This document shows positions 7,576 through 15,419 of a stretch of DNA of 64,000 nucleotides, piece after piece (position 1 is the stretch's first letter; each line of letters begins with the position of its first letter). The DNA is from Caminibacter pacificus. Its GTDB lineage: Bacteria; Campylobacterota; Campylobacteria; Campylobacterales; Nautiliaceae. Location: NCBI RefSeq assembly GCF_003752135.1, contig NZ_RJVK01000004.1:62001-126000 (forward strand), in the 5' to 3' direction. The notes below the pieces were generated by a model. It did not search any database. It saw nothing but the letters and a program-made list of their open reading frames with translations, and had not been told where the DNA came from. A program made the translations under genes and the position numbers.

Positions 7576-9268
7576 TTTTATTATAAAGCCTTTTAAATTC
7601 TTCGCACGAATCTAAAAGCTCCTCTTTTTTGCCGCGGCATACGATTTCGCCTTCTTTAAAGACGAGTATTTCATCGGCGTTTTCCACGGTTGAAAGTCTG
7701 TGCGCTACTATGAAAATCAGTTTGTCTCTCAGGTTTTCAATTGTTTTCATAATAACCGCCTCGCTTTTATTATCAAGCGCGCTTGTAGCTTCATCAAGAA
7801 TTAAAACATCCGGGTTTGTGTATAAGGCTCTGGCTATTGCAATTCTCTGTCTTTGCCCTCCGCTGAGATTACTTCCGTTTTCCTGAAGTTTTGTGTAAAT
7901 ACCGTCCGGCAGGGATTCTACGAATTCAAGGAGGTTAGCTTTTTTTAGCGCTTCTTTTATTTTTTCTTCGTCTATCTCTTTTCCGTATGCGATATTATGA
8001 GCTATTGTATTATTAAAGATATGAACATTTTGTGGAATATATGCAATTTTTTCTCTTAAATCTTTAATTTTGTAATCTTTTATATCTTTATTATTAATTA
8101 ATAGTTTTCCTTTATTTACATCATAAAATCTTAAAATAAGACTCACAAAAGAACTTTTACCTCCTCCGCTATCTCCCACAAGTCCTACAATTTTAGGCCT
8201 TTGGGCTTTATAGTTTATATTTTTAAGAGCCGTTTTTTTACCATATTTAAGAAAAACTTCTTTAAATTCTATTGTATCTATTTTTTTAAGACTTAATTTA
8301 CCGCTTATTATTTTGGGTTTTTGTTTCATGATTTTTTCAATTCTTTCCTGTGCTGCAATAGCAATTTGAATATTTGAAAGAGTGGTAGAAAGTCTTCTTA
8401 TTGGATCTGTTAACATAAACAGTGCGGTTAAAAATGAAAAAAATGCTCCGGTAGTCATTTCACCGTGTATTACTTCTTTTCCCCCTACATATATTATAAT
8501 TGCTGCCATTAGAGCACTTGTGGTTTCTAATATAGGTATAAGCATAGCTTTTGTTTTGACAGTATGTAAATCTATTTTTAAAAATTCATCATTTCTTGTT
8601 TTAAAAATATTAAGTTCATAAGTATCTGCATTATAAGCTTTTATAGTTTCGATATTTTTGAATATTTCACTTAAATGTCTTGTGAGTGTTGCAGTTTTTT
8701 TTTGAGATTCTTTTGCAATTTTTTTTACTTTTTTTGAAATTTTCTGAACAGGAATTACTATTAGGGGTACAACGATTAATAAGAAAGCAGCAAGACGAGG
8801 ATTTTGGTAAATAACAACTGCACTTAAAAAGATTATACTTAAAAAATTTTTTATAAGATTGGCCATTTGAGTGCTTACTGCTGAAAGTATTTTATCAATA
8901 TCATTTATTGTTCTACTTATAAGTGTTCCTGAATGATTCTTTCTGAAAAAGTCTAAATCCATAGTGAAAAGTTTTGCTAGAAATTGTTCTCTTATTTCTT
9001 TTACAATATCTCTTCCTACATATCCAATATAATATGTACTTAAATAGTTGCCTAGACCTTTTAAAAAATATGATAAAATAATACCGATAGGAAGAATCAT
9101 TAACATATGTTCATTTTTCTTGATAAATATTTCGTCTAGTACTGGTTTTACTAGATAAGCAATTGCTGCAGTTGAAGCAGAAGCTATTATCATACCTAAG
9201 ATTGCAATAATAATTTTAAATTTGTGTTTTTTATAAAATGGTAAATATTTTTTTAAAAAATTAAGCAT
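7568..9268 (-). CDS. msbA: MsbA-type lipid A/glycolipid ABC flippase
   Basis: Half-size ABC exporter of 566 residues: six transmembrane helices in the first 300 residues, then a nucleotide-binding domain with Walker A GDSGGGKS (365-372), signature LSGGQ (468-472) and Walker B VLILDE (488-493). It would flip lipid A-core or a similar lipid-linked glycan across the inner membrane. AAAGGA precedes the ATG. The gene starts only 24 bases from the divergent gene at 9293, and its ribosome site shares a palindrome with that gene. Base composition changes inside the gene: by hand count 27 of 60 bases are G or C at 7861-7920, but 13 of 60 at 8101-8160. About the first 420 residues are therefore in the AT-rich style of the neighbouring block and the rest is not. 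A heterologous flippase role (PglK-like) is an alternative. Confidence 0.85.
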   Translation of the reverse strand: MLNFLKKYLPFYKKHKFKIIIAILGMIIASASTAAIAYLVKPVLDEIFIKKNEHMLMILPIGIILSYFLKGLGNYLSTYYIGYVGRDIVKEIREQFLAKLFTMDLDFFRKNHSGTLISRTINDIDKILSAVSTQMANLIKNFLSIIFLSAVVIYQNPRLAAFLLIVVPLIVIPVQKISKKVKKIAKESQKKTATLTRHLSEIFKNIETIKAYNADTYELNIFKTRNDEFLKIDLHTVKTKAMLIPILETTSALMAAIIIYVGGKEVIHGEMTTGAFFSFLTALFMLTDPIRRLSTTLSNIQIAIAAQERIEKIMKQKPKIISGKLSLKKIDTIEFKEVFLKYGKKTALKNINYKAQRPKIVGLVGDSGGGKSSFVSLILRFYDVNKGKLLINNKDIKDYKIKDLREKIAYIPQNVHIFNNTIAHNIAYGKEIDEEKIKEALKKANLLEFVESLPDGIYTKLQENGSNLSGGQRQRIAIARALYTNPDVLILDEATSALDNKSEAVIMKTIENLRDKLIFIVAHRLSTVENADEILVFKEGEIVCRGKKEELLDSCEEFKRLYNKNV

Positions 9269-9274
9269 AAATAT

Positions 9275-9286
9275 CCTTTATAAAGG
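9275..9286. promoter_or_regulatory. 12-base palindrome holding the ribosome sites of both divergent genes
   Basis: CCTTTATAAAGG is a perfect 12-base inverted repeat centred in the 24-base gap between the msbA start (9268, minus) and the TagF-like gene start (9293, plus). Each arm reads AAAGG on its own strand and lies 6-7 bases from the start codon, so each arm serves as one Shine-Dalgarno site. Promoters must lie within the opposite coding sequences; a TATAAT on the minus strand at 9340-9335 is a candidate for msbA. Confidence 0.7.
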
Positions 9287-9292
9287 CAAACT

Positions 9293-10366
9293 TTGTTATT
9301 TAAAAATAAAAAAAGTTTAAATATTAATAATGAAATTATAATTTATTTTGCTGGAAATAAAAAACAATTATATCAATTATATCAATGGGAAAGGGTTTTT
9401 GAATATATAAACCAATACATTAAAATAGGTATTGTTTTTTCAAATGATAGGACGTATAAGTATGTGAAAAAAAATAACCTTTTTCATAGTTTTACAAAAT
9501 ATTTTATTAAAGATAAAGAAGAATTAATAAAAGCTTATAATGCTTCTAAGAGTTTAAAAATCATTTTATATTTAAATAATAATATAAAAAATTTTTTATC
9601 TTTAATACATAATAAAGCTTTTCATATTCATATTGGACATGGAGAAAGCGAAAAAGACTCTTCGATTTCTAATCAAATAAATGCATATGATTATGTTTTT
9701 GTTTCAGGAAAAGCTTCTATTGATCGTTTTAAAAAAAATTTTTTAAATTATTCTTATAATAAACATAAATATATTGAAATTGGAAGACCAGTATTGGATT
9801 TTATTAAACCTATAAAAATTGAGAATCTTAATAATAAAAAAGTTGTGCTTTATGCGCCTACTTGGGAGGGAAGTTTAGAATTTATGAATTATTCATCTTT
9901 AGAATATGGAAAAGAAATTTTGAAATTTTTTATTAATAAAAAATATTTTATAATATATAAACCACATCCACTTATTGGAAGTAGAAATAAAAAATATAAA
10001 AAAATACAAAAGGATATTATGAAATTTTTAAAAGACTACAAATATTCATATGTACATGATAAAAATGTTTTAGATGTTTTTCCGTTGATAGATTTTGCGA
10101 TTTTTGATAATTCTTCAATTATTATCGATTATTTAAGTTTTGAGAAACCTTATATAATTACTAATTTTGGCAATAAAAGTTCTAATATTTTAATGGAAAA
10201 ATCTGTTGTTTTGAATAGGTTAAATGAGTTAAATAGTAAAGTTGATTTTAATATGAAACCTAATAGATATCTAAAAGAGTATTATTTAGGATGTTTTGAT
10301 TATTCTAATCAAGAAGCAACTAAATATTTTTTAGAAAAATTATTTTTATTAAAAGGAAAAGTATGA
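9293..10366 (+). CDS. CDP-glycerol/CDP-ribitol phosphotransferase, TagF-like
   Basis: A 357-residue protein of the CDP-glycerol glycerophosphotransferase (TagB/TagF) family, which transfers polyol phosphate from a CDP-polyol to a growing chain at the inner face of the membrane. Seen motifs: IHIGHGESEKDSS near residue 113, with the His of the HG motif; LYAPTWEGS near 186; YKPHPLIGS near 222; FDNSSIIIDYLSFEKPYI near 271. Start TTG at 9293, chosen because AAAGG lies 7 bases upstream and no better start exists. The end overlaps tagD as ATGA. It is very AT-rich. It shares the GHGxS..K and ASIDRF blocks with the proteins at 14319-15419 and 13555-14322. Whether it moves glycerol or ribitol phosphate cannot be told. 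Confidence 0.8.
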   Translation: MLFKNKKSLNINNEIIIYFAGNKKQLYQLYQWERVFEYINQYIKIGIVFSNDRTYKYVKKNNLFHSFTKYFIKDKEELIKAYNASKSLKIILYLNNNIKNFLSLIHNKAFHIHIGHGESEKDSSISNQINAYDYVFVSGKASIDRFKKNFLNYSYNKHKYIEIGRPVLDFIKPIKIENLNNKKVVLYAPTWEGSLEFMNYSSLEYGKEILKFFINKKYFIIYKPHPLIGSRNKKYKKIQKDIMKFLKDYKYSYVHDKNVLDVFPLIDFAIFDNSSIIIDYLSFEKPYIITNFGNKSSNILMEKSVVLNRLNELNSKVDFNMKPNRYLKEYYLGCFDYSNQEATKYFLEKLFLLKGKV

Positions 10367-10752
10367 AAACGGTGATTACATATGGAACTTTTGATTTATT
10401 TCACATAGGGCATTTGAAATTAATTGAAAGGTTAAGGAATATAGGAGATAGATTAATTGTTGCTGTTTCAACTGATGAATTTAATGAGATAAAAGGTAAA
10501 AAAACAATTATTCCATATGAAGAACGTGCTGAAATAGTTGCAAATATTAAAGGAGTTGATTTAGTTATTCCTGAGGTTTCATGGGAGCAAAAAATAGAAG
10601 ATATAAAAAAATATAATGTTGATATTTTTGCTATTGGAGATGATTGGAAAGGTAAATTTGATTTTTTAAAAGATTATTGTGAAGTTATATATCTTCCTAG
10701 AACTCATGGAATTTCAACAACTCAAATAAAACAAAAACTTTGTAGGGAATAA
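10363..10752 (+). CDS. tagD: TagD, glycerol-3-phosphate cytidylyltransferase
   Basis: Makes CDP-glycerol from CTP and sn-glycerol 3-phosphate, the activated donor for glycerol-phosphate polymers. The 129-residue length is exactly that of TagD proteins. Motifs: GTFDLFHIGH (residues 8-17, the HxGH nucleotide-binding site), KKTIIPYEERAEI around residue 45, IGDDWKGKFD near 86, and THGISTTQIK at the C-terminus, the ISSTxIK-type element of the family. It overlaps the upstream TagF-like gene by 4 bases (ATGA) and lies 2 bases before the next TagF-like gene, so donor and transferases are made from one message. FAD synthetase or CTP:phosphoethanolamine enzymes share the fold but not this length and C-terminal motif. 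Confidence 0.93.
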   Translation: MKTVITYGTFDLFHIGHLKLIERLRNIGDRLIVAVSTDEFNEIKGKKTIIPYEERAEIVANIKGVDLVIPEVSWEQKIEDIKKYNVDIFAIGDDWKGKFDFLKDYCEVIYLPRTHGISTTQIKQKLCRE

Positions 10753-10754
10753 TA

Positions 10755-11885
10755 ATGGGATTATTACATAAAAAAATTTTTTCTTTTTTTAATTTTTTAA
10801 AAAAAGATGAGAATAAATTTTTATTTGTCGTAAAAAAAAGAACTTATCTTAGTGGAAACTTACTTGCATTTTTAATTTTTATGTTGGATAAGAATAAAGA
10901 ATTAATTGTTTTTAAACATGGAAAATGTGCCATGCAAGTAAAAAATTTTTTAATAAAACAAGGGGTGAAAGTTTATGAAAATTCTTTTAATTTAAAAGAT
11001 GTGGCTACATCAAAGTACGTATTTGTTTCACATTCCCCATATGATGCGTATATTACAGATAATAAAGATCGATATATCATAAATCTTTGGCATGGTGTAC
11101 CTTTTAAAAAAATAGGATTATTAATTCCGGGAATAACAGCTAAAAAAAGGGAGAAAATCATTAAAGAAAATGCATTAATAGATATGGTTATATCATCATC
11201 AGATAAAGATAAGGAAGTTATGGCTGAAGTTTTTGGAATTGATGAAGAAAAAGTAAAAGTTACTGGGCTTCCAAGGTATGAATTTTTATTTAAAAGTTAT
11301 GAGATTACAAAAGATATGGAAAAAAGATTAAAAAAGATTAAACAAAACAAAAAACTTGTTCTTTATGCCCCAACATTAAGGGAGAAAATAAATGATCCTC
11401 TTGAGCAGATTTATGAAGAGGAGTGGAGAAAAATTGATTCTTTTGCCAAAGCAAATGAGATCGTATTTGCTGTTAGGAGTCATTATTACGAACAGCATTC
11501 TTTTAATGAAATCGTAAAAAAATTTGATAATATTGTTTTATTAAACCATAAAGATTTTTTTGAAACTAATACGATTTTAAAATATACTGACTTACTTATA
11601 AGCGATTTTTCTAGTATTTGGATAGATTATTTACTTTTAAATAGACCAATTGTAGGTTTTGCGAAAGATTTTGAACATTTTATGAAGAATGAAAGAGGCT
11701 TTTTATATGATTTTGATTCTACATTCCCGGGTAGCTTTGCAAAAAACGTAAATGAAATGCTTACATACATAAAAAATGATATTGGTAAAAAGATTGAATA
11801 TCCACAAAAAAGACTTTTTCATAAGTATGATAAAAATTTTTCTAATTATGTATATAATGAAGTAAAAAAATTAAAAGGTAAATAA
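10755..11885 (+). CDS. CDP-glycerol glycerophosphotransferase, TagF/TagB-like
   Basis: A 376-residue family member with the most canonical motifs of the four TagF-like proteins here: LWHGVPFKKIG near residue 112, with the catalytic-type His in WHG; VTGLPRYEFLF near 169; LYAPTLRE near 204; RSHYYE near 238; and LLISDFSSIWIDYLLLNRPI near 277. In Bacillus TagF, His residues in such motifs are needed for transfer of glycerol phosphate. It follows tagD by 2 bases and its TAA overlaps the ATG of the next glycosyltransferase gene (TAATG). No signal peptide; TagF-like proteins bind the membrane peripherally. It is likely the partner of the CDP-glycerol made by TagD, by position. Confidence 0.85.
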   Translation: MGLLHKKIFSFFNFLKKDENKFLFVVKKRTYLSGNLLAFLIFMLDKNKELIVFKHGKCAMQVKNFLIKQGVKVYENSFNLKDVATSKYVFVSHSPYDAYITDNKDRYIINLWHGVPFKKIGLLIPGITAKKREKIIKENALIDMVISSSDKDKEVMAEVFGIDEEKVKVTGLPRYEFLFKSYEITKDMEKRLKKIKQNKKLVLYAPTLREKINDPLEQIYEEEWRKIDSFAKANEIVFAVRSHYYEQHSFNEIVKKFDNIVLLNHKDFFETNTILKYTDLLISDFSSIWIDYLLLNRPIVGFAKDFEHFMKNERGFLYDFDSTFPGSFAKNVNEMLTYIKNDIGKKIEYPQKRLFHKYDKNFSNYVYNEVKKLKGK

Positions 11886-12754
11886 TGATTGATTATTTTT
11901 TTCATAAAATAAAAACTCCTGTAAAAATTTGTTTTGTGATGGTTGTTAAAGATGAAGAAGAAAAAATAAGGGAGAGTATAATTTTTCATCATAATTTAGG
12001 CGTGGATAATTTTGTAATAGTAGATAATGGTTCAACCGATAATACTATTGATATAATAAAAGAATTGCAAAAAGATATTTCAATTGAATTATTGCATCAA
12101 CCAGGTATATTGCAACAAGCAAAATTTATGACAAAAGCTATAAAGCTTGCAAAAAGAAAATATAACCCAGATTGGGTTATTAATAGTGATGTTGATGAAT
12201 TTTGGGTGCCTATTGATAAAAATAAGAGTTTAAAAGATATATTGAATTTTAAAGGGGGAGTGCTTTTTGTAAGAAGAAATAATATGGTGATGTATCATGG
12301 GCTTAAGAATTGGAAAGAAGCTAAATATAGAGTGGCTAATCCTATTTGCAGAGAAGAAAATTTTAAAAATAATTTTTTATTAGGAAAAATTGGAAGAAAG
12401 GTTATTGTGAATCCTCATGGATATTTTAAGACTAATACAGGGAATCATAGTGCGGAACATATAGCATTTTGGAAAAAAAAGGAATTAAAAGATTTATTAA
12501 TTTATCATTATCCGATGAGAGGATGGAAATATTTTGAAAATAATGTAAAAAATAGAATAAATGTATTAAAAAATGGGGGTAAATCTGGTGCCCAATATAA
12601 AAAATATATGAAAGCATATGAGGCTGGAAAGTTAAAAGAACTTTATGAATCAATGTTTTTAAGCTTGAGTGAAGTGGAATGTCTAAAAAAAATGAATATC
12701 CTAAAAGAAGATACTACGATAATTGATTTTTTTAAAAAATTTAACCTTTATTAA
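11885..12754 (+). CDS. glycosyltransferase, family-2-like (paralogue of 5654-6523)
   Basis: A 289-residue GT-A transferase with FVMVVKDEEEKIRESI at the N-terminus, the DNGSTDNT motif near residue 48, the metal motif DVDEFW near 104, TGNHSAEH near 190 and HYPMRGWKYF near 205. The same blocks, in the same order and with the same total length, occur in the protein encoded at 5654-6523, so the two are paralogues. It is the last gene of the plus-strand half of the block, starting one base inside the upstream stop codon. Its 3' end overlaps the convergent lpxL-like gene by 14 bases. Sugar specificity is unknown; adding a sugar to the polymer or its linker is a guess from context. Confidence 0.8.
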   Translation: MIDYFFHKIKTPVKICFVMVVKDEEEKIRESIIFHHNLGVDNFVIVDNGSTDNTIDIIKELQKDISIELLHQPGILQQAKFMTKAIKLAKRKYNPDWVINSDVDEFWVPIDKNKSLKDILNFKGGVLFVRRNNMVMYHGLKNWKEAKYRVANPICREENFKNNFLLGKIGRKVIVNPHGYFKTNTGNHSAEHIAFWKKKELKDLLIYHYPMRGWKYFENNVKNRINVLKNGGKSGAQYKKYMKAYEAGKLKELYESMFLSLSEVECLKKMNILKEDTTIIDFFKKFNLY

Positions 12755-13571
12755 TATTTTTCCATCTATTGTGAAACCAATAATATTGATCAGGATATTT
12801 TTTGATCATTTCTTCAATTATATCAGCTTGCCATTGAGTGAAGTCTTGAATTGAGTCATTTTTTGTAAATATTCTTGAAGGTTTGAATTCTATTACGTAT
12901 TTACCTTCTTTTTTATAACTAAAACCAGGGACTACGATTGCTTTTAAACTTTTTGAAAGTTTACTAACAGCTGGATTAAAAGGGGTATTTGGAATAAAAA
13001 ATTTAACTTTAAGTGCTGTTGAAGCATTTGAACGTTGATCTATAAGTACTCCTAAAATTCTTTTTTCGTGAAGAAGTGATTTTACTATTTCACGTGAGCT
13101 TCTTTTTTTATTTATAAGCTTTATATTTTCATTGCCTCTAATTTTTTTAAAGAAATTATTAATTTTAGGGTCTTCTATTTCTCTCATAACGACAGCCATT
13201 GGTTTTTTATATCTTTTTACAATAACTTTGGGGCTAATTTCCCAATTTCCAAAATGAGCAGTTACTAAAATAACAGGTTTATTAGATTTAAGAGCTGTTA
13301 TAATATATTCTTCTCCAATTATTTCTATTTCATTCAGTTTTTCAGGATGTTTTTTAAACTCAATTGTGTCTTCAAAAAAAGTTAAAAAATTCTTATAGGT
13401 ATTTTTTGCAATTTTTATTTTTTCAGGTTTTGATTTATGAGGAAATGCAATATTAAGATTTTTTAAAACTGTTTTTTTTCTGAAAAAATCAAGGTAATAT
13501 ATTAACCACCATATTTTGCTTAAAATTTTTAAGGAAGCTAATGCATAAAATATTCTAAATAGATAATACAT
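12741..13571 (-). CDS. lipid A biosynthesis acyltransferase, LpxL/HtrB family
   Basis: A 276-residue acyltransferase that would add a secondary acyl chain to Kdo2-lipid A or a related precursor at the inner membrane. A hydrophobic N-terminal segment (residues 1-30) anchors it. The HX4E catalytic motif is HFGNWE near residue 106; VLIDQRS near 176 and a DQYYWFHNRWK C-terminus are typical of the family. The start at 13571 overlaps the preceding minus-strand gene by 17 bases. It converges on the plus-strand glycosyltransferase with a 14-base overlap of the coding ends, leaving no room for a terminator between them. Its place in the polyol-phosphate block suggests the polymer or its anchor is tied to lipid A. 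Confidence 0.85.
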   Translation of the reverse strand: MYYLFRIFYALASLKILSKIWWLIYYLDFFRKKTVLKNLNIAFPHKSKPEKIKIAKNTYKNFLTFFEDTIEFKKHPEKLNEIEIIGEEYIITALKSNKPVILVTAHFGNWEISPKVIVKRYKKPMAVVMREIEDPKINNFFKKIRGNENIKLINKKRSSREIVKSLLHEKRILGVLIDQRSNASTALKVKFFIPNTPFNPAVSKLSKSLKAIVVPGFSYKKEGKYVIEFKPSRIFTKNDSIQDFTQWQADIIEEMIKKYPDQYYWFHNRWKNINKG

Positions 13572-14322
13572 CTAATACTTCTTTTTTAAAGTTATTGAGT
13601 TTGAAATTTCCTAAATAATATTCTTTGGCTTGTATTGTATTGATATTAAAATTTAAACTTTTTATTTCATTTAAACTTTGAATTTGTTTAATGAATTTGG
13701 TTGAATATAAGCTTATATTGTTAGGGTTATATATTACAATTTTTTTATTTGTAGAGAATAATTTTGGAGAAAAATTTTTTCTATGAACAATTAGATAATC
13801 TTTATAAGATATTATAATATTTTTATCTAATTTAAATTTTATTAAATTTAAACTATTAAATGTCCTTATGTTTTCAAGAATAGAGATGTTATGATTTTCA
13901 ATTATTGTTCCAATATTTTTTATTATTAGGTGTCTTTTTTCAAAAGTTTTATAAATGTAATCTATTGAAGCTTCATTAGGGACCCAAATTTCATCATATG
14001 CTCTGAAGGATTTATTATATTTTATAAATTCATTTGATTTGTTCCCAATATATATATGTTTTAAGTTATTGAATCTTAATATATGAATATTTTTAGAAGA
14101 GTGTGTAGAGAAAAAAATAGTAGATAAATTTTTTTTATTTACAATGTCTTCTACATCTTGAGGAGATTTTGCATATATAATATTTAAATTTTTTTCAATT
14201 AATTTACAAAACAATGTTTTGTTTCTTATTAAATATAATGTTTTAAGATTTAATTTTTCAAAAATATTTGCCCATTTTAAAAAATTATTTAAATTTTTAT
14301 CGGCATAATAAAATGTAATCAT
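13555..14322 (-). CDS. shortened, degenerate TagF-like protein
   Basis: A 255-residue protein that aligns by eye to the TagF-like proteins at 9293-10366 and 14319-15419. All three have a KNLKH(I/V)(Y/F)IG-type strand, followed by YDE(I/N)WV and EASID or EAHIDRF. Where the others have GHGxS(D/E)K, this one reads GNKSNEF, so the His of the HG motif is missing. The central part with the LYAPTWEG and YKPHP motifs is also absent; the C-terminal AKEYYLGNF resembles LKEYYLGCF at the end of the 9293 protein. The frame is intact and overlaps both neighbours by a few bases, which argues against simple decay. It may be a non-catalytic partner or a recently inactivated copy. Very AT-rich. Confidence 0.6.
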   Translation of the reverse strand: MITFYYADKNLNNFLKWANIFEKLNLKTLYLIRNKTLFCKLIEKNLNIIYAKSPQDVEDIVNKKNLSTIFFSTHSSKNIHILRFNNLKHIYIGNKSNEFIKYNKSFRAYDEIWVPNEASIDYIYKTFEKRHLIIKNIGTIIENHNISILENIRTFNSLNLIKFKLDKNIIISYKDYLIVHRKNFSPKLFSTNKKIVIYNPNNISLYSTKFIKQIQSLNEIKSLNFNINTIQAKEYYLGNFKLNNFKKEVLDVLSI

Positions 14323-15419
14323 TTTGCTATCTTTCTTATTTCTTTAATAAACACATTATTTAATGTCAAATCTTTACTTAAGAAGTAGTCAATTGCCTTC
14401 TCTCTATTATTTGCTAAAAAATCGTTATTATTTAAAATTACTTCTTCAAATTTTTTTTTAAATTCTTTTAAATTAGAAAATGTATATGTATAATCTGATA
14501 ATGAATATTTAGTTTTAGATAATTTAATATTTTTATTTTTTGGATAATAAACAAAAATAGGAGAATTTACACTTAAACATTCAGTTATTACCGCTGAAAT
14601 ATCTGTAATAAATAGATTTGATTGTTTTATGATTTCATTTACAGGATAAATTGCTTCGAAAATTTCTTTTTTATATTTAGTACTTAAGTTTGAAATATCT
14701 TGTTTAATATTTTCAATTTCTTTCTGTGTAGAACCAAGTCTGGGATGGTATTTAATGTGGAGTTTTTCTATAAAGTCATATTGGTTTAAATATTTAAATA
14801 TATCTTTAATAATATATATTGATGAATAATCTTGTTCTTTGAATACTCCTTCCCATGTTGATAAGTATGCAATGTTTAATTTAGGAAATCTTTTTTTCCA
14901 CTGAATTGAACTTAATTTTAAGTTTTCTTTTAAAGTAGGACGACCTACTTTTTTGTGCACTAAACCTTGATAATTAAATCCTGCATTTCTAAATCTATCA
15001 ATGTGTGCTTCTCCTGCAACCCAATTTTCATCATAAATACGAAAAAACTTGTGAGCGCTCGCGGTTTTGTCGCTATCTCCATGACCAATAAAAACATGTT
15101 TTAAATTATTATATTTTAGTGTATGCATATTGTTACCAGTATTTGATAAATAAAAAATTGCTTTTAAAGGTAAAGCTTTGAAAATATTGTTTATATCTGT
15201 TGGGTTTTTTGCATATATTATAGATTCGTTTTTAAATCGTGTTTTTATTAGATCATAAACTTTTTTATGTCTAGTTAATATTGAAAATGAAACTTCACTT
15301 TCTTTAAAAGAGTTATACCACATATTAATATATGCTGATACATCTGTATTTTCACCAATATGTATAATAATTTTAGAATTTTTATTGAATTTATATTTTT
15401 TAAGAGTTTTCCTAAACAT
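14319..15419 (-). CDS. CDP-polyol phosphotransferase, TagF-like
   Basis: A 366-residue TagF-like transferase with VFIGHGDSDKTAS, YDENWVAGEAHIDRF, GRPTLKENL, AYLSTWEG, IKYHPRLGS and ITDISAVITECLSVNSPI in family order. I place the start at ATG 15419, where ATGTTTAG overlaps the stop of the upstream CDP-ribitol gene; a longer TTG start at 15440 is possible but would overlap by 29 bases. The next gene starts 4 bases inside its end. It directly follows the bcs1-like gene, as polymerase genes do in Haemophilus type b capsule loci, so ribitol phosphate is the more likely donor product. That is inference from position. It is closer in sequence to the 9293 protein than to the 10755 protein. Confidence 0.8.
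   Translation of the reverse strand: MFRKTLKKYKFNKNSKIIIHIGENTDVSAYINMWYNSFKESEVSFSILTRHKKVYDLIKTRFKNESIIYAKNPTDINNIFKALPLKAIFYLSNTGNNMHTLKYNNLKHVFIGHGDSDKTASAHKFFRIYDENWVAGEAHIDRFRNAGFNYQGLVHKKVGRPTLKENLKLSSIQWKKRFPKLNIAYLSTWEGVFKEQDYSSIYIIKDIFKYLNQYDFIEKLHIKYHPRLGSTQKEIENIKQDISNLSTKYKKEIFEAIYPVNEIIKQSNLFITDISAVITECLSVNSPIFVYYPKNKNIKLSKTKYSLSDYTYTFSNLKEFKKKFEEVILNNNDFLANNREKAIDYFLSKDLTLNNVFIKEIRKIAK

Noticed and set aside
13555-14322. frameshifted remnant of a full TagF gene
   Set aside because: The open frame is intact from a coupled start to a coupled stop. The missing centre is an internal loss and not a frameshift, so I list it as a CDS.
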